DNA of 64,000 nucleotides from Robinsoniella peoriensis (GTDB taxonomy: Bacteria > Bacillota > Clostridia > Lachnospirales > Lachnospiraceae): NCBI RefSeq assembly GCF_042680125.1, contig NZ_JBHTNY010000010.1, one strand, 5' to 3'. Shown in pieces: positions 1 to 7,550 of this stretch. A program made the position numbers and the translations under genes. Within the stretch, counting starts at the first letter, position 1. Each line of letters starts with the position of its first letter. The notes under the pieces are model-generated. The model saw nothing but the letters and a program-made list of their open reading frames with translations, did not search any database and was not told where the DNA came from.

Positions 1-1041
1 GAAAAAAAACAATATTATCGCCTTGGATTATTTCATGTAAGTAAATTTAATCAAAATGTTTACAGCAATATAGAATCATTGTATAAAAAATTAGAGAGCG
101 TACTTTCCAGCGCTTCTGATTTTTCATTTAGAATAATATCTCTTGGTATGAAAGCAGAACGCTATATCCTATTTTTTTCTTCTTATAAAGATGTACTGGA
201 CCACCATGTTTTAAGCATACTTCAGCATTTTACCGGCAAAGAAAACCTTTCAGGAAATACGGTGACCACAGGTCTTAGCAGAATTACAACAAATATTGAT
301 GCAATGCTTAGGAAGGATTGTGAAAAAAGAATTCAGTTACGATATACACTTGGGAATGAAAAAGTGTACTCAGACGAACCCATAGACCTGCCATCTACTC
401 CTATGAATCCGATTTCTAGACTAGATTTCGAGAATTTAGAAAAACAATTACGTTCTCAGAATATGAAAGAAATAAGTAATACGCTTACTACGCTCATCTC
501 CCATTCCAGTCATATTTTTTATAGTATGGAGCTATTCGTTCATCAAATCTATCTATTATTAATACGCCTTGATTTCTGCGTAGATGAACAGCAGTGGAGC
601 CAGTTTTTTGAAGCAAAGCAATGGAGATTTTGTGAGGATAAAGAAGAAATTATTACTTTTGTTCTTCAGGAAATACAAAACTCTTTTACTTATTGCTCCA
701 ATGAAAATGATAGCCAAAACATTTTGGAGTATGCAAAAATATTTATTAAAGGTAACTTTAGTGATAACCTGACACTAAAAATAATGGCAGACCAATTCCA
801 TCTGAATCCAAGATATTTTTCATCTATCTTCAAGAAAAAATTTGGAATGTCTCCAATAGATTATCTATTGCAAACCAGAATGGATGAGGCGAAATATCTG
901 CTGTCACATACCCTTCTTCCTGCATCTGAAATTGCAAGTACAATCGGTTATGATGATCCAAGACATTTTTACAAAACGTTCAAAAAAAATGTTGGAATCA
1001 CTCCAAAAGAATTTCGTGAAAAGTGCAAAGAAACAAAATAG
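1..1041 (+). CDS. AraC-type regulator, C-terminal part (5' end outside window)
   Basis: The reading frame is open from the first base, so the gene starts left of the window; the TTG at 79 is only an internal codon. The last 100 or so residues form a two-helix-turn-helix AraC/XylS DNA-binding domain: LTLKIMADQFHLNPRYFS is the first HTH and ASEIASTIGYDDPRHFYKTF the second, ending with the usual GITPKEFRE segment. The preceding 240 residues resemble the poorly conserved middle of YesN-type response regulators (inference), so the lost N-terminus may be a receiver domain. The next gene is on the opposite strand. Its target cannot be deduced from this window. Confidence 0.85.
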   Translation, partial: EKKQYYRLGLFHVSKFNQNVYSNIESLYKKLESVLSSASDFSFRIISLGMKAERYILFFSSYKDVLDHHVLSILQHFTGKENLSGNTVTTGLSRITTNIDAMLRKDCEKRIQLRYTLGNEKVYSDEPIDLPSTPMNPISRLDFENLEKQLRSQNMKEISNTLTTLISHSSHIFYSMELFVHQIYLLLIRLDFCVDEQQWSQFFEAKQWRFCEDKEEIITFVLQEIQNSFTYCSNENDSQNILEYAKIFIKGNFSDNLTLKIMADQFHLNPRYFSSIFKKKFGMSPIDYLLQTRMDEAKYLLSHTLLPASEIASTIGYDDPRHFYKTFKKNVGITPKEFREKCKETK

Positions 1042-1057
1042 CACTACAGACACTTTG

Positions 1058-1084
1058 CAGACATTTCTCCCTGCAAAATGTCTG
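1058..1084 (+). terminator. Possible terminator after the AraC-type regulator
   Basis: A 9-bp inverted repeat (CAGACATTT / AAATGTCTG) lies 17 bases after the stop and is followed by only a short T stretch. It also faces the convergent acetyltransferase gene. It is weak as an intrinsic terminator. Confidence 0.4.
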
Positions 1085-1101
1085 TAACCTTTTATTGAGG
1101 T

Positions 1102-2058
1102 CTACCTCATAACCAACAGACGTTCATCAATTCTTCTAGCATAACTATAAGTATAATTTTCAAAATATTTCCCCCAGAACCTTAATGCTGCAGGATTCAT
1201 TGTTTCACAATCAACGCCAAGATATGTCTTACCTTCACTTTCACATATCTGGCATAGATATTCCAATAACTGTTGTGCCACGCCATATTTTCTATAATTT
1301 TTTTCCACATAGGCACCACATATATTAGATATGGACGGATGTTCTGATAAAAAAGTTTCCCCCACATCGTCCAGAGCCATATAACCAATAATTTTCCGGT
1401 CTTTTTCAGCAGCAAAGATTCTGACATGATCTTCGTAAAACCATTCAGAATTTTCATCTGTACTTTTCCAAAAAAACGTGGGGGCTTTACGAAGATGGTG
1501 TATCAGCCCCATTTTCAGTGGCTCTGCTAATCGTTTATCTCTGCCTGTTAGCTCTCTGCATTTTAATTCCCTATCTGCTTTTTCCACAATTTTTCTGTCA
1601 GACAGCCTAAGCATTGCATCCGCACATCTTATACCAAACCCATTCATAATAAGACTTCTGCCGGCTTCGTCATCGTGTGCATATCTGCTCAAAGCAAATC
1701 CACAGATCCCGCTTTGGACGATCTCTTCTGCTGCCTCTGCAAATAAAAGAGATGCCAGTCTGCCTCTGTCCGTTCCTGAAAACGCACTTCCTCCAATTGG
1801 TGAAAATACCCCTCTCACATTTCCAAAAGCTCCTTCTATCGGTCCTGTGAAGGCCAAATAGCCGATTAGAGTATTGTCCAGAATTGCGGCTTTTCCAAGT
1901 CTGTTTTGGAATAATACTTCTATGGTATGGCTAATCTTATCCCTAAAATCATCCTGTATTAATAATCTACAACTCCTGAGCTCCTGCTCATATTCATTTA
2001 CAGCAAGTGCAACCGCACCTTTCAGATATCTATTCTCTAAATCTTTTAATTCTATCAC
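1102..2058 (-). CDS. GNAT-family N-acetyltransferase
   Basis: 318 residues. The C-terminal 130 residues carry a GNAT fold: a beta strand with KIIGYMALDD, then the acetyl-CoA loop region VEKNYRKYGVAQQLLEYL (the basic/GxxG-like motif A), then NPAALRFWGKYF, typical of the last GNAT helix. The N-terminal half looks like a second, degenerate GNAT-like module, as in tandem GNAT proteins; its substrate is unknown. I chose the GTG at 2058 because AGGAGG ends 8 bases before it; the in-frame GTG at 2067 would directly abut the Shine-Dalgarno sequence. The gene starts 17 bases after the rsgA stop, so it is very probably co-transcribed and shares the leader upstream of rsgA. Confidence 0.8.
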   Translation of the reverse strand: MIELKDLENRYLKGAVALAVNEYEQELRSCRLLIQDDFRDKISHTIEVLFQNRLGKAAILDNTLIGYLAFTGPIEGAFGNVRGVFSPIGGSAFSGTDRGRLASLLFAEAAEEIVQSGICGFALSRYAHDDEAGRSLIMNGFGIRCADAMLRLSDRKIVEKADRELKCRELTGRDKRLAEPLKMGLIHHLRKAPTFFWKSTDENSEWFYEDHVRIFAAEKDRKIIGYMALDDVGETFLSEHPSISNICGAYVEKNYRKYGVAQQLLEYLCQICESEGKTYLGVDCETMNPAALRFWGKYFENYTYSYARRIDERLLVMR

Positions 2059-2075
2059 CTCCGCCACCTCCTATG

Positions 2076-3074
2076 CTATCTTTGATTTTTATTCTTATTC
2101 TTTTTCATTTTACCGGATCTTGTACTGCTTTTTCCTCTCCATGAATTATTTTCCTCATTCAGGGTGCAATACAATTCCCACCTGGATTTTGACAGTGTCT
2201 GATTCTGAATAGCCCCTATGATAGCACAGCCAGGTTCCGTCATATGTCTGCAATCAGAAAAACGGCATTGGCTGATAAGTTCTGATATATCCGTAAATGT
2301 GTTTTCTAACCCTTCATTCACCTCACACATCCCCAGTTCTCTTATCCCTGGAGAATCTATGATTGTCACCCCCGATGGAAGGGTAATTAACTGTCTATGT
2401 GTGGTAGTGTGGTGTCCTTTCGAATCTGATTCACGTATTTCACTAACCTTCATAATGTTTTTTCCAGTAATTGCATTTATCAAAGTTGATTTTCCAACCC
2501 CGGAAGATCCTGCTAAAACAATCGTTCTGCCTTCTTGCAAGTATGCGTCGAGGCAGTCCATCCCTTCTCCTGTCAGTGCGCTGACTGCGCATACATCTAC
2601 ATTTTCTGAGATGCAGCTCACTTCTCTCACATATTTTTCTTTGTCTTCACAGAGATCTGCTTTAGATAGGATCACAACCGGCATGGCTCCGCCCTGCAAG
2701 GTTACCGTAATATATCTTGTGATGCGATTAAGATTGTAATCTTTATTCAATGAAACAACGATGAATACGAAATCAAAATTTGCAGCTAATATTTGTTCTT
2801 TCATATTTTTAACAAATCCTGCTGCATGTCCTGACTGGTCTGGCCGCTTCAAAATGCTTTTTCTCTCAAGGACTTCTCTGATCAAAGAAACTCCATAAGG
2901 ATTATGTTCAAACATAACATAATCACCAATTGCCGGAAGCTCCCTATCCTCTTTATAAAACGTACCCTTTAACTGGGCATTTACAATTCCATCTTTAGAT
3001 TCGATTGTATAGATTTTACGTTGGACCTCACAGATCCGGCCCTTAATAATACTTTCTTTTTTAACTATTTTCAA
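2076..3074 (-). CDS. rsgA: Ribosome small subunit-dependent GTPase A (RsgA/YjeQ)
   Basis: 332 residues. RsgA is a circularly permuted GTPase that acts late in 30S subunit maturation. Visible landmarks are an N-terminal OB-fold region, the G4-like SKADL, the G1 P-loop GSSGVGKSTLINA, the G3 DSPGIREL, and a C-terminal zinc-binding segment with Cys-rich CRFSDCRHMTEPGC. The permuted order (G4 before G1) is diagnostic. Translation starts at TTG with GGAGG 7 bases upstream. The C-terminus ends in a lysine-rich tail (KKNKNKNQR). An acetyltransferase follows in the same operon. The gene has its own long leader with a 10-codon ORF and a terminator-like hairpin, which suggests attenuation control (inference). 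Confidence 0.95.
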   Translation of the reverse strand: MKIVKKESIIKGRICEVQRKIYTIESKDGIVNAQLKGTFYKEDRELPAIGDYVMFEHNPYGVSLIREVLERKSILKRPDQSGHAAGFVKNMKEQILAANFDFVFIVVSLNKDYNLNRITRYITVTLQGGAMPVVILSKADLCEDKEKYVREVSCISENVDVCAVSALTGEGMDCLDAYLQEGRTIVLAGSSGVGKSTLINAITGKNIMKVSEIRESDSKGHHTTTHRQLITLPSGVTIIDSPGIRELGMCEVNEGLENTFTDISELISQCRFSDCRHMTEPGCAIIGAIQNQTLSKSRWELYCTLNEENNSWRGKSSTRSGKMKKNKNKNQR

Positions 3075-3097
3075 ATTATTTCCTCCAATTTTGGGTA

Positions 3098-3122
3098 CAA
3101 AAAAACTTGCCCATTGGCAAGT
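3098..3122 (-). terminator. Terminator-like hairpin in the rsgA leader (candidate attenuator)
   Basis: A perfect 7-bp stem (ACTTGCC/GGCAAGT, 4-base loop) is followed on the minus strand by seven T. It lies between the 10-codon leader ORF and rsgA, not after a gene, so read-through is needed for rsgA expression from the upstream promoter. Upstream of it lie a perfect 12-bp palindrome (CTGTGTACACAG, about 3177-3188) and a GGGT/ACCC pair that could form alternative structures. Confidence 0.65.
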
Positions 3123-3194
3123 CTGTTTTATACAGTATTTACGAAAGGGTTACACGCACACATCAGTCTTAGACCCTGTGTACACAGTATTAAA

Positions 3195-3227
3195 TTAATT
3201 ATAAATCACCATTTCCAGTTTTTTCAT
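3195..3227 (-). CDS. 10-residue leader peptide upstream of rsgA
   Basis: ATG to TAA encodes MKKLEMVIYN. It has a strong Shine-Dalgarno (AAAGGAG, 10 bases before ATG) and lies about 50 bases downstream of a good sigma-A promoter. It is followed by inverted repeats and a terminator-like hairpin before rsgA. This layout is that of translation-dependent attenuators, as known for many antibiotic-responsive genes in Firmicutes. Whether this peptide senses anything is inference. Confidence 0.5.
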   Translation of the reverse strand: MKKLEMVIYN

Positions 3228-3278
3228 AATACATTCACTCCTTTCGAATATCAAAATCGGGTTATTATTTGCCCCTAT

Positions 3279-3307
3279 AGTTTAATTCACAATGGGTATT
3301 TTGTCAA
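3279..3307 (-). promoter_or_regulatory. Sigma-A promoter for the rsgA leader
   Basis: On the minus strand, TTGACA (3302-3307) and TAAACT (3279-3284) are separated by exactly 17 bases. The expected start lies about 45 bases before the leader-peptide ATG. Confidence 0.65.
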
Positions 3308-3309
3308 TA

Positions 3310-3339
3310 GTTCTCTTTAAAAAGGTTCTCTTTAAAAAG
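3310..3339. repeat. Tandem 15-bp direct repeat
   Basis: Two exact adjacent copies of GTTCTCTTTAAAAAG directly upstream of the -35 box of the rsgA leader promoter. Each unit contains TTTAAA. It could be an upstream regulatory element or simply replication slippage. Confidence 0.8.
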
Positions 3340-3352
3340 GATAGGCAAAAGT

Positions 3353-3520
3353 GCTAGCGCGTGTTTGAAAATTCATTCCTGCCATCTGCACGCCCCACTT
3401 TGCGGCATATTTGCCCCGAATTCAGGTTACGTAGCCCGCTACGCGCCCTTCATCCGGGACAAATCTCCCACAAACTGTGACGCACAGCTGCCAGAAAGCA
3501 ATTTTAAAACACGCTCTAGC
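3353..3520. repeat. 168-bp imperfect palindrome (MITE-like or structured intergenic element)
   Basis: The ends are inverted (GCTAGCGCGTGTTTGAAAATT against AATTTTAAAACACGCTCTAGC with few mismatches). The inversion continues almost to the centre: about 45 bases after the left end (TTCCTGCCATCTGCACGCC...) match the reverse complement of the right half at roughly two of three positions, and the centre contains GTAGC-CC-GCTAC. The element is GC-richer than its flanks, has no ORF, and ends a few bases from the stop of the next gene. That is typical of small mobile palindromic elements or RNA hairpin repeats. No second copy was noticed in this window. Confidence 0.65.
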
Positions 3521-3523
3521 ATT

Positions 3524-4291
3524 CTAAATTTCCTGTGATTTGAACAGTCTGACAGCGCTCCAGATACATACCAAAACAAATACAATCGCTACCAGTATCT
3601 GACCAGCTACTCCCTGAACAGTAACAATACCAGAGACTGCGCCTGCCGATGCCAAAAGCAATCTCCCTGGCATTAGTCCCCCAATGGCTGGAAAATAAGC
3701 AGAAGCGATCAGGAGTAAATATCCTCCAAACGCAAAGATTGCAGAGCTCACCGCCGTTTTTGCTATGGAACTTGCCAATATCGTAACCGCAAGCAAAACA
3801 ATAGCAAACATTAGATATAAGACAGCACTAATGAATACATCCCATAGCCGGCCTGCAATGCCAAACAGGTAATAGGTATACCCCCAGCATAATAGTAATG
3901 CCGGTAAAAAAGCTGCCACAACTATTAAGACAGCCGCACAGTATTTTGCAATAATAAAATGTGCCGGGGGGAGATTTTTCGTGAGCGTTAATGCTGCTGT
4001 TTTACTGATTTTTTCACCGGAGACAGCACTCATAAATAATAAGAGAATGGATATTCCTCCTATCTGTGCCAGGTTATTATAAAATTGGCCCCAGCTATCC
4101 GTCCACACAGGTTCCGTTACGAGTATTGGAGCTTCACTTCCCATGGCAAGGCTGATAATTTCCCGCATATAGCGCGCTAAAATCGGACTTGCCATTCCAA
4201 ATAACATAAAAATACCCATCAGAATGTAGATCTTTTTAGTACGATGTCCTTCAATCAATTCTTTTCTATAAAAGGTTACAAAACTACTCAT
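3524..4291 (-). CDS. ABC-2 type exporter permease
   Basis: 255 residues with about six membrane segments: one after the short N-terminal cytoplasmic stretch (KELIEGHRTKKIYILMGIFML), then a loop, and five more from residue 95 on. KELxEGxRTKK followed by a hydrophobic helix is the usual start of ABC-2 membrane proteins acting with a CcmA/NatA-type ATPase. Its start overlaps the ATPase gene by 8 bases and has GGAGG 9 bases upstream, so translation is coupled. The substrate is unknown. The TetR regulator and operators upstream suggest export of an inducing compound (inference). Confidence 0.85.
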   Translation of the reverse strand: MSSFVTFYRKELIEGHRTKKIYILMGIFMLFGMASPILARYMREIISLAMGSEAPILVTEPVWTDSWGQFYNNLAQIGGISILLLFMSAVSGEKISKTAALTLTKNLPPAHFIIAKYCAAVLIVVAAFLPALLLCWGYTYYLFGIAGRLWDVFISAVLYLMFAIVLLAVTILASSIAKTAVSSAIFAFGGYLLLIASAYFPAIGGLMPGRLLLASAGAVSGIVTVQGVAGQILVAIVFVLVCIWSAVRLFKSQEI

Positions 4292-5204
4292 TCGATGTCA
4301 CCTCCATAAAAATATTCTCCAGTGTGGGTTCTGAAACCTGGTATTTCTCTAAAACTGCCTGGGATTCTAACAACATGTGAGGGAGTATTTTTCCTAGCAT
4401 CTGCATATCAGATGCATAAAGCTTTAACTCAAAATTATTGCATTTTTCATATAGAACATCTTTGCAATTAGAAAAAATCTTCATCATTCGTTCGCAATCC
4501 TCCTCCGTGTAGAATTTAATCTGTGCCGATTTTCCCGCATATTTTTTCTTTATTTTTTCCATTGAACCGGCCTCAACAATCTTTCCATGGTCCATAATGA
4601 TTGCATAATCACAGGTGGACTCCACATCAGCAAGGATATGCGTGGAGAAAAACACGGTCACACTTCCTTGTAAGGAACGAATAATTTCCATCACTTCATA
4701 TCTGCCAATAGGATCGAGGGCACTGATTGGCTCATCTAAGAAGATAGTTTTCGGAGAATTCATAAGTGACTGGGCGATTCCAAGGCGTTGATTCATCCCC
4801 CTTGAATATCCGGATATTGCTTTTTTGGTATCTTGTAATCCAACCTTTTCTAATAGGTATTTTGTCCGCATCCCACGCTGTTTCGCACTCATTCCATACA
4901 GTCTGCCACAAAAATCCAGATATTCATGTGCCGCAAGATAACTATAAAAGCTGGGTACATCCGGTAAATAGCTGATATCAGAATTGCTATTTTCTCCATA
5001 AACCCGTTCTCTGCCGTGAAGGATAATTTTTCCTGAGGTGGGACGTGCCAGCCCAACCAGCATTCTGATGGTAGTTGTTTTTCCGGCTCCGTTTCTTCCT
5101 AAAAATCCACAGACCGAACCCTGTGGAATATTTAAACAGAGGTTATCCACTGCATGAAAATCCTTGTACTGCTTGGTTAAACCAATTGTTGTAATGGCGT
5201 CCAT
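4284..5204 (-). CDS. ABC exporter ATP-binding protein
   Basis: 306 residues. Walker A GRNGAGKTTT, signature YSRGMNQRLG (a variant of LSGGQ), Walker B TIFLDEP and the switch histidine in STHIL are all present. The C-terminal 90 residues after IVEAGSMEKI form the accessory domain usual in CcmA-type ATPases of drug, peptide or sodium exporters. I chose the ATG at 5204 because AAAGGAG lies 7 bases upstream; the longer frame has an unlikely Met-rich extension without a ribosome site. It partners the permease downstream and follows a small PLDc_N protein with a 4-base gap. Confidence 0.9.
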   Translation of the reverse strand: MDAITTIGLTKQYKDFHAVDNLCLNIPQGSVCGFLGRNGAGKTTTIRMLVGLARPTSGKIILHGRERVYGENSNSDISYLPDVPSFYSYLAAHEYLDFCGRLYGMSAKQRGMRTKYLLEKVGLQDTKKAISGYSRGMNQRLGIAQSLMNSPKTIFLDEPISALDPIGRYEVMEIIRSLQGSVTVFFSTHILADVESTCDYAIIMDHGKIVEAGSMEKIKKKYAGKSAQIKFYTEEDCERMMKIFSNCKDVLYEKCNNFELKLYASDMQMLGKILPHMLLESQAVLEKYQVSEPTLENIFMEVTSNE

Positions 5205-5208
5205 ACAA

Positions 5209-5451
5209 TTACTCCTTTCCATCCGATGCATCTTCATCCAATTGCTTTGCTCCCAATGCAAAATAAATTACCGGGCCAATCAGGCTTACCGCAATAACAA
5301 CAATCATCCATATAAGCTTTTTATCAAAAGATGCGTTTTTTCGCAGAATACTGATTAGTGACACAATCATTAATACACCTTGCAGTAAAATAATGGGAAC
5401 AAGTATCGGAATTAAATTCTTGATTTGTTCCATCGTGAGTTGAATCCCCAT
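5209..5451 (-). CDS. Small membrane protein with PLDc_N-type domain
   Basis: 80 residues with two hydrophobic helices (about residues 12-34 and 48-66) separated by a short basic loop (RKNASFDKK). The motif WMIVVIAVSLIGPVIYFALG is characteristic of the PLDc_N domain (phospholipase D nuclease N-terminal) found in small bacterial proteins, often next to ABC exporters. It is the first gene of the operon behind the TetR operator and lies 4 bases before the ATPase gene. It may be an accessory subunit or an immunity-type protein of the exporter (inference). Confidence 0.75.
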   Translation of the reverse strand: MGIQLTMEQIKNLIPILVPIILLQGVLMIVSLISILRKNASFDKKLIWMIVVIAVSLIGPVIYFALGAKQLDEDASDGKE

Positions 5452-5469
5452 AAAATCATCTCCTTTATT

Positions 5470-5486
5470 ACTGACAACTTGTCAGT
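5470..5486. promoter_or_regulatory. TetR operator before the exporter operon
   Basis: A perfect palindrome, ACTGACAA-c-TTGTCAGT, lies 19 bases upstream of the first ATG of the exporter operon. The same half-site TTGTCAG recurs in the tetR promoter near 6183-6199 and once more near 6244-6252. This supports shared control by the adjacent TetR protein. Confidence 0.75.
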
Positions 5487-5500
5487 TAGTTATCAAAATA

Positions 5501-5532
5501 ATATCAACGACACCATAAAGTATCGTTGATAT
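5501..5532 (-). terminator. Terminator of the tetR gene
   Basis: A 10-bp perfect stem (ATATCAACGA/TCGTTGATAT, 12-base loop) overlaps the tetR stop codon and is followed on the minus strand by an AT-rich TATTTTG. It separates tetR from the downstream exporter promoter. Confidence 0.55.
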
Positions 5533-6146
5533 TAGAATGTATTTTCTTTGCAGCCTAATACTTTCTCTAGCAGCTGATTGAAAACAGTTAAATACTTTTT
5601 TGCAGCCTCCATATCCTCTGCATAAAAATCCCTGCTGTTTAAAGTAAACAGATAAGATGTTATTAAAAAAACGGAGACTTCTTTGGGATGATCTACAGAA
5701 AATGCCCCAGAGTTATTACCCTGAACTAAAATGGACTCAAAATACTCCGCCATAGTTTCCGCAGACTTTCGCAAAATCTGATCTATCATATAAGTATTTT
5801 CAGGCATCCGGACTGCTTCTTGTAAAGAACGGTTTTCTCTTGTATTAGCTGATTCAGGAATAATCGTCGCACTAAAAAATAGTTTTACTTTTTCTACCGG
5901 ACTTAACGTATTGTCAAATGTTATTTTACGCAGTGACATATTTACAGCTGCAGCTTCTACTTCAACAATATGCTTTAAAATATCCTCCTTAGACCTAAAG
6001 TGATAATAAAGCAATCCACGGGAAATTTTCAGATCATCTACGATATCCTGCGTCGTAACATTTGTAAAACCTTTTATCAAAAACAAATTTTTAGCTGACT
6101 GGATAATTTCTGCCCTGCGAACTTCCGGTTCCTTCACCTGTCTCAT
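5532..6146 (-). CDS. TetR-family repressor of the adjacent ABC exporter
   Basis: 204 residues. The N-terminal 50 residues are a typical TetR HTH (IIQSAKNLFLIKGF, TTQDIVDDLKISRGLLYYHF). The C-terminal ligand domain is helical and not assignable. I chose the ATG at 6146 because AGGAGG lies 6 bases upstream; the longer frame starts in the promoter. Its own promoter and the exporter promoter both contain TTGTCAG half-sites, so autorepression and repression of the exporter are likely (inference). The ligand is probably a substrate of the exporter. Confidence 0.88.
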   Translation of the reverse strand: MRQVKEPEVRRAEIIQSAKNLFLIKGFTNVTTQDIVDDLKISRGLLYYHFRSKEDILKHIVEVEAAAVNMSLRKITFDNTLSPVEKVKLFFSATIIPESANTRENRSLQEAVRMPENTYMIDQILRKSAETMAEYFESILVQGNNSGAFSVDHPKEVSVFLITSYLFTLNSRDFYAEDMEAAKKYLTVFNQLLEKVLGCKENTF

Positions 6147-6169
6147 AATTATCCTCCTTAATTTATTAT

Positions 6170-6199
6170 AGAATAACACGCAACTGACAAACTGTCAAT
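6170..6199 (-). promoter_or_regulatory. tetR promoter overlapped by an operator
   Basis: TTGACA (6193-6198) and TATTCT (6170-6175) with a 17-base spacer on the minus strand. The -35 and the spacer coincide with an imperfect copy of the operator (ACTGACA-aa-CTGTCAAT, 6183-6199), consistent with autorepression. Confidence 0.65.
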
Positions 6200-6348
6200 A
6201 TTGGAGAACTCCGAACCCCAAAAATAGGCGTTTCATGAGCCATTTGTCAGTTACGTGTTAGTTACCCACAGATTCTGATAATATTCTAAACTGTTTAATT
6301 ACTCAAATTTTTATTGAATTTAATATCATGTTATGTTATATTATAGAT

Positions 6349-6436
6349 AGAAAAGGAACAACCGCCCACAAGGGGTTGACCCATAAGTTTAGTTAAAGAA
6401 CCGCCCTTACTCGCCAAAGTACAAGGGCGGTTTTGC
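6349..6436 (+). ncRNA. Candidate small RNA or toxin 3' remnant with strong terminator
   Basis: TTGAAT (6314-6319), a 17-base spacer and TATATT (6337-6342) form a promoter. About 90 bases downstream is a strong terminator: a 10-bp stem AACCGCCCTT/AAGGGCGGTT (6399-6408 and 6423-6432) with a T run. No ORF is apparent. The GGGGTTGACCC segment and the CCGCCC terminator resemble the 3' part of small holin-like (type I) toxin loci in Clostridia (recalled resemblance, not verified), so it may be a decayed locus. The rest of 6201-6711 shows only AT-rich sequence and an ACTTAC/GTAAGT repeat near 6449-6476. Confidence 0.4.
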
Positions 6437-6653
6437 TATGTAGAACTACTTACAAAACGAAAAAACGAATGTAAGTAATGCCAAAAGGAACAGACCAAAA
6501 GTCATTATATCCTATTGACGCTTGTTGATCTACCACCATATAAGTCTTATCTCAAATACCCCTTTTTTGTCTGTTATGTGTCCGCTACTTGTCTGTTACG
6601 AACATGTTTTCATAACTTTTTAGGCTTTCACATAATTGCTTTAGACATAGAGA

Positions 6654-6684
6654 AACCCTTGAAAACACTGAGTTTTCAAGGGTT
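6654..6684 (-). terminator. Terminator of the rplM-rpsI operon
   Basis: A perfect 13-bp stem (AACCCTTGAAAAC/GTTTTCAAGGGTT, 5-base loop) lies 27 bases after the rpsI stop on the minus strand. The T-tract is short. Confidence 0.75.
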
Positions 6685-6711
6685 CTGTTAATTTTCTTAT
6701 AATACTTCTTA

Positions 6712-7104
6712 TTATCTCTTGGAGAACTGAGGTGCACGACGAGCTGCTTTGAGTCCGTATTTCTTTCTTTCTTTTGCTCTTGGATCTCTTGTTAAGAATC
6801 CTGCTTTTTTCAGAACTGGTCTGAAATCGCTGTCTACCTGAAGTAATGCTCTGGAGATACCGTGTCTGATGGCACCAGCCTGTCCTGTTGTTCCACCACC
6901 ATGTACGTTTACTAAAACGTCATATTTATCGTTGGTCTCTGTAGCTACTAACGGCTGACGTACGATAACTTTTAATGTCTCAAGACCTAAATAGTTGTCG
7001 ATGTCTCTTTTATTAATAGTAACTTTACCTGTTCCAGGTACTAAATATACTCTTGCGATTGATTTTTTTCTTCTTCCTGTTCCGTAGAATTTTGCATTAG
7101 CCAA
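6712..7104 (-). CDS. rpsI: 30S ribosomal protein S9 (uS9)
   Basis: 130 residues, the usual bacterial length. It starts with KFYGTGRRKKSIARV and ends with the conserved KKYGLKAARRAPQFSKR tail, whose terminal Lys-Arg reaches the P-site tRNA in the 30S subunit. HGGGTTGQAGAIRHGISRAL is the core signature. It lies 17 bases after rplM and is co-transcribed with it, ending at a strong hairpin. Confidence 0.98.
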   Translation of the reverse strand: MANAKFYGTGRRKKSIARVYLVPGTGKVTINKRDIDNYLGLETLKVIVRQPLVATETNDKYDVLVNVHGGGTTGQAGAIRHGISRALLQVDSDFRPVLKKAGFLTRDPRAKERKKYGLKAARRAPQFSKR

Positions 7105-7121
7105 TGTTTTTTACCTCCTTC

Positions 7122-7550
7122 TTAAAATGTTAATACTTCTGGTTTCTGAGCTGCATGATTATGCTCTGCACCAGTGTACACGTGAAGTTTTGTCATCATG
7201 GATCTTCCTAAAGGTCCTTTTGGAAGCATGCCTTTAACTGCAAGCTCGATAACTCTTTCCGGCTTCTTGTTTAACATTTCTCTTAAGGTAGTCTCTTTCA
7301 TTCCACCAACGTAGTCTGAATGATGATAATAAATCTTCTGATCTAATTTCTTACCTGTTACCTGGATTTTTTCTGCATTTGTGATGATTACGTAATCACC
7401 TGTATCGATGTGAGGAGTAAAGATCGGTTTGTTCTTTCCTCTTAATATTTTAGCTACTTCTGATGCTAAACGACCTAATGTATATCCTGTAGCGTCAACT
7501 ACGTACCATTTTCTTTCAATTGTTGCTGGACTCGCCATAAAACTCTTCAT
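7122..7550 (-). CDS. rplM: 50S ribosomal protein L13 (uL13)
   Basis: 142 residues. Recognised by KWYVVDATGYTLGRLAS near the start, GDYVIITNAEKI in the middle, and GMLPKGPLGRSMMTKLHVY near the end. It is the first gene of the rplM-rpsI operon, with a consensus promoter and an 85-base leader upstream. In many Clostridia truA and the ecf genes precede it directly; here the upstream neighbour is a divergent radical SAM gene and truA is 31 kb away. Confidence 0.98.
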   Translation of the reverse strand: MKSFMASPATIERKWYVVDATGYTLGRLASEVAKILRGKNKPIFTPHIDTGDYVIITNAEKIQVTGKKLDQKIYYHHSDYVGGMKETTLREMLNKKPERVIELAVKGMLPKGPLGRSMMTKLHVYTGAEHNHAAQKPEVLTF

